Shown here: in pieces, positions 27,932-33,972 of the stretch | How positions within the stretch are numbered: the stretch's first letter is position 1 | Layout: each line of letters opens with the position of its first letter | Assembly: GCA_913041415.1 (NCBI GenBank) | Contig: CAJWHS010000022.1 | Coordinates: 1-33,972 of the forward strand | Length of the DNA: 33,972 bases | Reading direction: 5' to 3' | Origin: an uncultured Acidimicrobiaceae bacterium | GTDB lineage: Bacteria; Actinomycetota; Acidimicrobiia; Acidimicrobiales; Aldehydirespiratoraceae | Made by a program: the position numbers and the translations under genes | Notes under the pieces: generated by a model | The model's input: the letters and a program-made list of their open reading frames with translations, nothing else | Databases searched by the model: none | What the model was told of the DNA's origin: nothing

Positions 27932-29137
27932 ATGCCCGATCCGGAGAGCGACACCACGATCGAGGCGATCAGTTCGGCGGTTGGACGCCTGATGGACGAC
28001 GCCTGGGTCGACCATGGCTACACCGCACCGAACACGGAGGTGTACCCCTGGTTGTGGCTCTGGGATTCCTGTTTCCACACGCTGATCTGGGCCGATCTCG
28101 ACCGGCCTGATCGGGCAACTGCCGAGCTTGGGTGCGTCCTCGAACTCCAAGACGGCGCCGGCTTCGTTCCCCACATGGGCTACCAACTCGATCCCCGGGT
28201 GCCGGTCGAACTTTGGGGCAGGGCAGGCAGCTCATCGATCACCCAGCCGCCGATGTACGGCCACGCGGTCGCCGAGCTTCGCCGCCGGGGGATCGACGTG
28301 CCCGACGAACTCGCCGAGCGAGCCCACGCAGGTCTCCGGTTCTTGGTTCGTGACCGGGCCCGTGACCCGGAGTCGGGCCTGATCACCGTGGTGCACCCGT
28401 GGGAGACCGGGTGCGACGACTCGCCCCGTTGGGATCATTACTGCCCGGGCTCTGGCTTCGATCTCGACGTGTGGCGTCGACACAAGATCCATCTGCTCAC
28501 ATCGCTCGAGTTCGGTCTGACCGGTGGTCCGCTTGCCAATCCGGCGTTCGGCGCCGCCTCCGTGAGCTTCAACGCCCTCACGGTGTGGAACGCCCGTGAG
28601 CTGGCCTCGGCCACCGGGGACGACGAACTGCTCGCTGACGTCGATGCGTTGGTCCCGCTGATCGAAGGTCGCTGGGATGCCGACCTTGCGACCTGGGTCG
28701 ACGCCGGTCCCGGCGCGTCGACGTCGGGCCGGATCCGCACGGCCGACCCACTGTGTGCCCTGCTCGTGGTCGAGAACACGGATCAACGGGCCGCAGCGGT
28801 CGCCTCGCTCGCCGACTCGGCCGATCACGGCGGTGCGTTCGGGCCCCGCGGGGTGCACCCGGCTGAGCCGATGTACGACCCGTCGTCCTACTGGCGGGGG
28901 CCGGTGTGGCCACAGCTGGCCTACCTGCTCTGGAGAGCCGTAGATCGCGGACCGGGCGAAACGGAGGTCGGGGAGGAGTTGCGGGGTCGCACGATCGCCG
29001 GAGCGGTGCGCTCCGGGTTCGCGGAGTACTGGGACGGTGACTCGGCCGCCGGCGGCGGGGCAATCCCGCAGTCCTGGACCGGGCTCGCACTCGTGTTGGC
29101 GAAGACACGCACGACCTCTCCTTCATCTTCGGGGTAG
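27932..29137 (+). CDS. GH63-type glycoside hydrolase (mannosyl-/glucosylglycerate hydrolase-like)
   Basis: A 401-residue (alpha/alpha)6-barrel hydrolase. PWLWLWDSCFHTLIWADL (39-56), HPWETGCDDSPRWDHY (155-170), with the Asp pair where GH63 has its acid, and YWRGPVWPQLAYLLW are marks of GH63 enzymes such as mannosylglycerate and glucosylglycerate hydrolases. These are cytosolic enzymes that recycle compatible solutes. No signal peptide is visible. The start is ATG 27932, with ATG 27992 as the alternative. The 3' end overlaps the antisense DUF5317 frame by 217 nt. Substrate assignment is by family only; trehalase-like activity is possible. Confidence 0.8.
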   Translation: MPDPESDTTIEAISSAVGRLMDDAWVDHGYTAPNTEVYPWLWLWDSCFHTLIWADLDRPDRATAELGCVLELQDGAGFVPHMGYQLDPRVPVELWGRAGSSSITQPPMYGHAVAELRRRGIDVPDELAERAHAGLRFLVRDRARDPESGLITVVHPWETGCDDSPRWDHYCPGSGFDLDVWRRHKIHLLTSLEFGLTGGPLANPAFGAASVSFNALTVWNARELASATGDDELLADVDALVPLIEGRWDADLATWVDAGPGASTSGRIRTADPLCALLVVENTDQRAAAVASLADSADHGGAFGPRGVHPAEPMYDPSSYWRGPVWPQLAYLLWRAVDRGPGETEVGEELRGRTIAGAVRSGFAEYWDGDSAAGGGAIPQSWTGLALVLAKTRTTSPSSSG

Positions 29138-29771
29138 AGGCTGCGCAGCTCAGCACGCAGCTCAACGACCGAGCCCGATGCTTCCTCCGCCTCGTGCCAC
29201 CCGAAGGCCTCCAGGCTCGCAAGCGCGCCCAGCGGGACGGTCGGCTGCCGACGCCGGGGCAAGAGGTTGGCGAGAACGTCGGCGATGCCGACGAGGATGA
29301 TGAGGTCGCCGAACGACACGACCTGATTGGCGAACGGCAGTGGGATCGTGTCGCCCAACAATGCAAGCGAGGTGTCGGCATCGCTCAACTCGTAGAGGCC
29401 GGACAAGGTCACGCGTTTGATGTCGGCGGCGTCGACCATGCCCGCCTCGATGAGTGCCTCTGGCCGAACGGGCGTCGCGCCAATTAACACGATCGGTACG
29501 AGGTGGCGATGATGCCGACGCTCACCACCGCCATACCGGCGAGTCGGATGTTGCGGAAGGCGAAGATCAGGGCCATCACGAGGGATCCGAGCGCAATCCA
29601 GCCTGGAGCGGGGAGGTCGAGATGCTCGATGACGACGCTGCAGATGACCGCGATCACGACGAGTGGCAGCGAGGCGAAACGCACACCCGAGAGCGCGTCG
29701 ACGTGACCGCCTCGAGAGATACCAACGATGGTGCCGATGACGATGGCCAGAACCAAGGGCGCGAGCGCCAT
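28921..29771 (-). pseudogene. DUF5317 membrane protein gene with a single-base frameshift
   Basis: From ATG 29771 the product begins MALAPLVLAIVIGTIVGISRGG and has about four hydrophobic segments as in DUF5317. The frame closes at a TAA at 29484-29486 after 95 residues. The homology continues in another frame as LVPIVLIGATPVRPEALIEAG and later LLGDTIPLP...VVSFGDLIILVGI, the conserved DUF5317 C-terminus. Restoring one base at about 29503-29506 (GCCACC to GCCAACC) would join both parts as IIANLVPIV and give about 283 residues, somewhat longer than usual. The C-terminal part runs antisense into the GH63 gene. Sequencing error is as likely as a real mutation. Function unknown. Confidence 0.65.
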
Positions 29772-29785
29772 GGAGGAAACCTCCT
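29772..29785 (-). promoter_or_regulatory. Ribosome site inside a small hairpin before DUF5317
   Basis: On the minus strand a perfect AGGAGG (29780-29785) sits 8 nt before the ATG. The sequence between, TTTCCTCC, can fold back on it: GGAGG-TTT-CCTCC, a 5-bp stem with a 3-nt loop ending at the start codon. The strong site is therefore self-complementary and could be masked. The hairpin is short, so the effect may be small. Confidence 0.45.
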
Positions 29786-29856
29786 GGGCGTGCCCGCCGA
29801 CCATCTCGCTGGGTAGTTGGCGGCCTAAGCACCGATGTGGACCCTGCGGCGAGGGC

Positions 29857-30468
29857 TCAGAGTCCGTTGCTGCGCGAGGTGCCGATGAGTTTGTCGCCGT
29901 CTTCGCGCTCGACGAAGCATTGAATCCCTCGATAGCTCTGTGCCTCGAAGTCTTTGCGTGTCGGGGTGAAGGCCCGGATCTCGAGTGCGCTGGTCTCGTA
30001 GATCGCATCGGCCCAGGCCTCGAATCGGAGGTAGCAGGCGGCGAGGGCGTAGTCCTCGACGATGTCGTCGCCCGGATACAGCTCCCCTGGCTCGGCCGGA
30101 TAGGAGAGACGGCTGAAGATCTGGGCGTCGTGGGGTTCGTCGCAGGGGATCTTGGTGGTGATTTCCCGTGGCCGGCCGGCGGCGAGATCCTCGAGCTGGT
30201 CGAAACAGTCGTCGATCGTGAGCGCGAATTTGTTGACGACAATGCCGGGGATGGTGGTCGTGGTTGTGCTCAGTGTCGTCGTGGACGAGTTCGTGGATGG
30301 CCCGTCGACATCAACGTCGTCGCGCGGTGCAGCGGCTTGAGCATCGAGGTCGGCGGCGGCTGCGGCAGCTGGGTCCTCGCGCCCTTCCGTGGTGCCGGCG
30401 TCGTCGCTGCACGCCATCGCCAGCGCGGCGACGGCCACGGCGGGGAGCAGAAGTCGGATGGGGGCCAT
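29857..30468 (-). CDS. Septum_form-domain lipoprotein
   Basis: A 203-residue secreted lipoprotein. The signal peptide RLLLPAVAVAALAMAC ends in a lipobox with C20 as the lipid-bearing residue. A low-complexity Ala/Asp and then Thr-rich linker (about 25-75) leads to a Septum_form (PF13845-like) domain, with CFDQLEDLAAG, PCDEPHDAQIF, PGDDIVEDYALAACYLRFEAW and a final GIQCFVER. The spaced cysteines probably form disulfides. The family is named from actinobacterial septum formation proteins, with little biochemical detail. It lies divergent from ccmA with 95 bp between. Confidence 0.85.
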   Translation of the reverse strand: MAPIRLLLPAVAVAALAMACSDDAGTTEGREDPAAAAAADLDAQAAAPRDDVDVDGPSTNSSTTTLSTTTTTIPGIVVNKFALTIDDCFDQLEDLAAGRPREITTKIPCDEPHDAQIFSRLSYPAEPGELYPGDDIVEDYALAACYLRFEAWADAIYETSALEIRAFTPTRKDFEAQSYRGIQCFVEREDGDKLIGTSRSNGL

Positions 30469-30563
30469 GCCCTGAAGGCTAGACCCGGCGCAGGGTCGGT
30501 CGACCGGCAGAACCCGACCGTGGGCACGCCGGACCGCCGCCGGGGCGCCGCTAGCGTTTCGTC

Positions 30564-31241
30564 GTGTCCATCGTTTCGCTCCAGGGCGTCGTTGCCTTGC
30601 TCGGCCGGTTCCCAGCGCTCGCAGGCGTCGACCTCGAGGTCGGTGAGAGCGAGGTCGTTCTCGTCCAGGGGCCCAACGGCGCCGGCAAGTCGACCCTGCT
30701 GCGGGTCTGCGCCGGCTTGTTGCGGATCGAGTCCGGCCGGGCCGAGGTGCTGGGCCACGATCTGGTGACCGACCGCGCCGCTGTGCGAAGGTCGGTTGGG
30801 CTGCTTGGGCACGACACGGCGCTCTACGATGACCTGACCGTCGAAGAGAACCTGCGCTTCTGGGCTCGCGCGTCTCGCGTCGAAGACGATGCGGTGCCGG
30901 CGGCGCTCGACCGCCTCGGCGTCGCCGAACGCCTGCGCGACGTCGCGGTGCGGAATCTTTCTGCGGGCCAGCGGCGCCGCACCGCCCTCGCTGCGGTAGT
31001 CGTTCGCCGCCCTCGCCTCTGGTTGCTCGACGAGCCTCACTCGGGTCTCGATCAAGGCGGGCGCGATCTAGTCGACCAGGTCATCCTCGACGCTGCATCC
31101 GCCGGCGCCACGGTGATGCTCGCCTCACACGAACTTGACCGCACGCTCGACCTCGCCACCCGCCACCTCACGGTCGCGGGCGGCACCATCACCTCCGACG
31201 AACGAGGCAGCCGCAATCCGGGGGGCCACGATGCTGCGTGA
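30564..31241 (+). CDS. ccmA: Cytochrome c maturation ABC ATPase CcmA
   Basis: A 225-residue ABC ATPase with Walker A GPNGAGKST (36-44), signature LSAGQ (132-136), Walker B LWLLDEP (152-158) and the H-loop in LASHELDR. With CcmB and CcmC it drives release of haem-loaded CcmE in System I cytochrome c biogenesis. GTG start at 30564 with only a weak ribosome site. It overlaps ccmB by 11 nt. The family assignment rests on the gene order as well as the short length. Confidence 0.9.
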   Translation: MSIVSLQGVVALLGRFPALAGVDLEVGESEVVLVQGPNGAGKSTLLRVCAGLLRIESGRAEVLGHDLVTDRAAVRRSVGLLGHDTALYDDLTVEENLRFWARASRVEDDAVPAALDRLGVAERLRDVAVRNLSAGQRRRTALAAVVVRRPRLWLLDEPHSGLDQGGRDLVDQVILDAASAGATVMLASHELDRTLDLATRHLTVAGGTITSDERGSRNPGGHDAA

Positions 31242-31899
31242 TGCCTGGCTCGTCGCCACGAAAGACCTCCAGATCGAGTGGCGTTCACGGGTCACGTTCA
31301 GTCAGGTCGTGCCCTTCGCCGGACTCGTTCTCGTGCTGTTCGGCTTCGCACTCGACGCCAACCGGCCGGTCTTGTTGCAGGCGACCTCGGGCCTCTTCTG
31401 GGTCACGGTCATGTTTGTCTCGACACTTGCAGTTCAGCGCTCGACCTCGATCGAGACCACCGACGGCGCCCGCCGGGCGCTGCTGCTGGCCGGCATCGAA
31501 CCGGCGGCGGTTTTCGTCGGGAAGTCCATTGCTGTTGCGGTTCAGCTGTTCGTCGTCGAGATCGTGCTTCTGGCCGGGGTGGTGGTGCTCTACAGCGCCG
31601 ATGTCGAGGCGTGGGGACTCGTGTTCTCGACCTGTCTGGTCGCCACCGTTGGCATTGCGGCCGCCGGTACCCTTCTCGGTGCGCTAGTGGCCGGAGTGAG
31701 AGCCCGTGAGACGGTCCTGCCGATTTTACTGCTCCCGGTGCTGGCCCCGGTGCTCATCGGTGCGACTCGTGCGTTCGACGACGCTCTCGGATCGGTGGCT
31801 GTCGACGGCTGGTCTTGGCTGGGTCTGCTCGCCGGGTTCGGCGTCATCAACGTGGTCCTGGGAGCATTGTCGTACGGCGTGCTCTTGGAGGAGACATGA
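31231..31899 (+). CDS. ccmB: Haem exporter membrane protein CcmB
   Basis: A 222-residue inner-membrane protein with six hydrophobic segments, the normal CcmB size. DAWLVATKDLQIEWRSRVTF is the conserved cytosolic N-terminus, and ETTDGARRALLLAGIEPAAVFVGK matches the family's central loop. It pairs with CcmA as the membrane part of the ABC complex. ATG 31231 is chosen because homology starts there. Its stop overlaps the ccmC ATG by 4 nt. Confidence 0.9.
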   Translation: MLRDAWLVATKDLQIEWRSRVTFSQVVPFAGLVLVLFGFALDANRPVLLQATSGLFWVTVMFVSTLAVQRSTSIETTDGARRALLLAGIEPAAVFVGKSIAVAVQLFVVEIVLLAGVVVLYSADVEAWGLVFSTCLVATVGIAAAGTLLGALVAGVRARETVLPILLLPVLAPVLIGATRAFDDALGSVAVDGWSWLGLLAGFGVINVVLGALSYGVLLEET

Positions 31900-32651
31900 C
31901 CAACCCCCCAATCGATCTTCCCGCCCACACCGGATCCCGCACCACTCGATTGCTCGGAGCGGCTGTGCTCGTCGGCGTCGTGACGATGGTCCTGCTCGGC
32001 TTCTTCGTCGCCCCGGAGGACGACCTCATGGCCGACTCGGTGCGCATGATCTTCGTCCACGTCCCGTCGGCGATTCTCACGTATGTCGCACTCTCCGTCA
32101 CCGCGGTTGGCTCGGTCATGTGGCTGTGGAAGCGTTCCGTTTGGTGGGACATCGTCGCTCACAGTTCGGCTGAGATCGGCGTCATCTTTTGCGGGCTCAC
32201 GCTCATCACCGGCTCCATCTGGGGGCGTCCGACCTGGAACACCTATTGGGAGTGGGGCGATGTCCGCCTTGTCACCACCCTGATCTTGTTCGTGCTGATG
32301 GTCGGCTACCTCGCCGTGCGGTCGATGGACGGCGACGAGTCGGCCGTTGCGACCCGGGCGTCCGTCGTCGGCATCATCGCCGCCGTCAACATCCCGATCA
32401 TCAACCGGTCGGTGGAGTGGTGGGCCGAACGCACGCTCCACCAGCAGTCGTCGATCACCGACGGCAAACTCGAGGATTGGACCCTCTTCACGATGTTTCT
32501 CGGCATTGTCGTGTGGGGCGTCTTCTACACCTGGGCGATGACCCACCGGTTCCGGATCGCCTGGCTCGAACGAGAGCTCCGCGACGGCGACCTCGACGAG
32601 GCGATCGCTGCCCGTCGGGCCGAAGCCGCAACGTCGGGAGGTGCATCGTGA
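31896..32651 (+). CDS. ccmC: Haem-handling protein CcmC
   Basis: A 251-residue membrane protein with six hydrophobic segments that loads haem on CcmE. The two haem-ligand His motifs, MIFVHVPSA and RTLHQQSS, are present. The WWD loop reads WGRPTWNTYWEWGDVRL, slightly different from the common WGxxWxWDxRLT: the Asp lies one place later, after a Gly. The C-terminal tail (ERELRDGDLDEAIAARRAEA) is charged and cytosolic. ATG 31896 overlaps the ccmB stop in an ATGA. Confidence 0.92.
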   Translation: MTNPPIDLPAHTGSRTTRLLGAAVLVGVVTMVLLGFFVAPEDDLMADSVRMIFVHVPSAILTYVALSVTAVGSVMWLWKRSVWWDIVAHSSAEIGVIFCGLTLITGSIWGRPTWNTYWEWGDVRLVTTLILFVLMVGYLAVRSMDGDESAVATRASVVGIIAAVNIPIINRSVEWWAERTLHQQSSITDGKLEDWTLFTMFLGIVVWGVFYTWAMTHRFRIAWLERELRDGDLDEAIAARRAEAATSGGAS

Positions 32652-32800
32652 CGCATCTCGGGTACCTGCTCGCCGGCTGGGGTGTCACCCTCGGTGCCCT
32701 CGGCATCTACGCCTTCCGCCTGGCCGTTCGCGGCCGCACCTTGGCTGCCCGTGTTCCCGTCGAGCGTCGCCGCTGGATGACCGCGGAGGACGACTCGTGA
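32648..32800 (+). CDS. ccmD: CcmD-like small membrane protein
   Basis: A 50-residue protein with one TM (LGYLLAGWGVTLGALGIYAF, about 4-23) and an Arg-rich cytosolic tail. Size, topology and place between ccmC and ccmE mark it as CcmD, which helps release holo-CcmE from CcmABC. Both ends overlap neighbours in GTGA junctions. Too small for certain sequence homology, so the call rests on context. Confidence 0.8.
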   Translation: MTHLGYLLAGWGVTLGALGIYAFRLAVRGRTLAARVPVERRRWMTAEDDS

Positions 32801-33351
32801 GCGACACCGTCGCCGACGACTCCCTCGCCCCTCACGAACCTCGACCGGCCCGAACTCGTCGCCGCAAGGCCGTTCCTGCGCTGATTGCGCTGGTGATGGT
32901 TGGCGCGGTCGTCGGTCTCGTCTGGAATCTTGCGTCGGGCTCGCTGTTCTTCTACAACGCCGACGAGGCGGTCGAACGCCGTGACGAGCTCGGCGACGAA
33001 CGGTTCACCCTCCAAGGTCTGCCGATCGGTTGCTCGATCGTTGAGGGCTTCCAGGACGATCTGCCGATCGTCGCGTTCTCGATCATGCACGGCGGCGTCT
33101 CGGCCGACATCGTGCACTTCGGCGACCCAGCCGAATTGTTCGAGCCCGACGTTCCGGTCGTGCTCGACGGTGCGTGGGTGCAGTCGGATCCCGATGTCGA
33201 TGGGTTCGACGGCCTCGCCGACGACGGCTGGTACTTCGCCTCCGACCGCATGCGGGTCAAGCACGACAACGACTACATCAACGACGACGGGTACGAAGAT
33301 CGTCTCGCCGAAAGCGCGGAGCAGGCGGTCGTTGCCGAGGCCTGCGCGTGA
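32797..33351 (+). CDS. ccmE: Haem chaperone CcmE
   Basis: A 184-residue single-TM protein (ALIALVMVGAVVGLVWNLA, about 28-46) with a beta-barrel domain facing out. It has FFYNADEAV and, near the end, VKHDNDY, the HxxxY motif in which H156 binds haem covalently and Y160 supports it. The mid-region (PAELFEPDVPVVLDGAWV) fits the family. The flexible acidic tail is longer than in many homologues. GTG start, 4-nt overlaps on both sides. Confidence 0.9.
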   Translation: MSDTVADDSLAPHEPRPARTRRRKAVPALIALVMVGAVVGLVWNLASGSLFFYNADEAVERRDELGDERFTLQGLPIGCSIVEGFQDDLPIVAFSIMHGGVSADIVHFGDPAELFEPDVPVVLDGAWVQSDPDVDGFDGLADDGWYFASDRMRVKHDNDYINDDGYEDRLAESAEQAVVAEACA

Positions 33352-33972
33352 GTAACGTCGCTCTCGGTTCGGCGTCGGTCACCATCGGCGCCGCCTGCGC
33401 CATCGCCGGGATCATCATTGTGCTGCTCGGGATCCTCGGCTACCGGCCCCGCTGGTTCGCCGACACCAAGTTGCTCGTCGGGTTGATGACCCTCGCATCG
33501 GTTGCGTCCGTCGTGATCATGGAGCGAGCCCTGATCACGCGTGATTTCACCGTCCAGTTCGTGGCCGACAACGGCTCGTCACAGACCCCAGCGCTGTTCA
33601 ACATCGCGACCCTCTGGGCGGCGCTCGAGGGCTCAGTTCTGCTGTGGGTGCTGGTGTTGTGCGGCTATGTCGTGGCGGTCGTCGTCAAGTTCCGCAACGA
33701 CGGCGACGACCCGATGATGCAGTGGGTGATGCTCACGCTCTTCGTGGTGTGCGCCTTCTTCTTCTTGTTGATGGTCGGTCCGTCTGCGCCGTTCACCTCG
33801 TTCGATCCGCCGCCCGGCTACGACGGCCCCGGCCCGAATCCGCTGCTCCAGAACCACATCCTGATGGCGTTCCATCCGCCGATCCTCTATCTGGGTTATG
33901 TGGGGTTTACGGTGCCGTTCGCCTTCGCAATCGCAGCGCTCGTCACCGGCCGGGTCGGCGAGGGCTGGCTCG
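33348..33972 (+). CDS. ccmF: Haem lyase subunit CcmF, N-terminal part (cut by window end)
   Basis: The GTG at 33348 overlaps the ccmE stop, and the frame stays open to the window edge (208 codons). It shows the CcmF N-terminus: four or more TMs, FNIATLWAALEGSVLLWVL, the loop SFDPPPGYDGPGPNPLLQN, and HPPILYLGYVGFTVPFAFA, a conserved CcmF/CcsA-type segment with a haem-ligand-like His. CcmF with CcmH attaches haem to apocytochrome. The WWD domain and remainder lie outside the window. The full length should be about 650 residues. Confidence 0.9.
   Translation, partial: MSNVALGSASVTIGAACAIAGIIIVLLGILGYRPRWFADTKLLVGLMTLASVASVVIMERALITRDFTVQFVADNGSSQTPALFNIATLWAALEGSVLLWVLVLCGYVVAVVVKFRNDGDDPMMQWVMLTLFVVCAFFFLLMVGPSAPFTSFDPPPGYDGPGPNPLLQNHILMAFHPPILYLGYVGFTVPFAFAIAALVTGRVGEGWL

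Noticed and set aside
28578-28920. Minus-strand open frame opposite the GH63 gene
   Set aside because: Composition is typical of antisense frames (Arg/Ser/Pro-rich), and the sense GH63 motifs are conserved here.

Overview
The window is GC-rich, densely packed bacterial DNA. It most likely comes from a high-GC actinobacterium, and my inference is the Acidimicrobiia or a related marine lineage. The signs are an actinobacterial-type leucyl-tRNA synthetase, a Septum_form lipoprotein, a DUF5317 membrane protein, many GTG starts and 4-nt ATGA/GTGA gene overlaps. I see no rRNA, tRNA, CRISPR array, insertion sequence or integrase, so this looks like ordinary chromosome carrying one unusual operon.

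Layout. 1-2207: O-acetylhomoserine sulfhydrylase (metY) and an alpha/beta hydrolase. 2247-4016 (minus): a PabB-PabC fusion for p-aminobenzoate synthesis, divergent from a YcaD-type MFS transporter (4109-5404). 5472-12006 (minus): a corrinoid-dependent methyltransferase operon. In transcription order it encodes a B12-binding corrinoid protein, a DUF1638 protein, a Virulence_fact-domain protein, a DHPS-type methyltetrahydrofolate methyltransferase, a RamA/RACo-like iron-sulfur activase (DUF4445), a non-pyrrolysine MttB-family methyltransferase, and a frameshifted dehydrogenase remnant. 12212-15076: leuS. 15155-15355: a cold-shock protein. 15570-18810: a MarR regulator with thiolase, HSD10-like SDR and enoyl-CoA hydratase, forming a short beta-oxidation operon. 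18932-20185 (minus): an MFS transporter. 20238-23538: HAD-like protein, YcaQ-type glycosylase and a group II PLP decarboxylase, overlapping end to end. 23607-26005: small enzymes (PNPOx-like, VOC, TesB, Nudix). 26018-26883 (minus): TetR and a small membrane protein. 26890-29137: a glycosyltransferase divergent from a GH63-type hydrolase. 28921-29771 (minus): a frameshifted DUF5317 gene. 29857-30468 (minus): a Septum_form lipoprotein. 30564-33972: ccmABCDE and the start of ccmF, the System I cytochrome c maturation operon, cut by the window edge.

The most interesting unit is the corrinoid operon. By family knowledge, the MttB homologue would move a methyl group from a quaternary amine to the corrinoid protein, and the DHPS protein would pass it to tetrahydrofolate. 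The activase would return oxidised Co(II) corrinoid to Co(I). The substrate and the roles of the DUF1638 and Virulence_fact proteins cannot be read from sequence. Several subunits share Arg/Gly-rich basic tails, and two of these tails abut at one gene junction. PABA synthesis and methionine synthesis genes lie nearby, which fits folate-linked one-carbon metabolism, but that link is inference.

Two genes (5472-5728 and 28921-29771) each look one base short of an open frame. They may be real pseudogenes or assembly errors.
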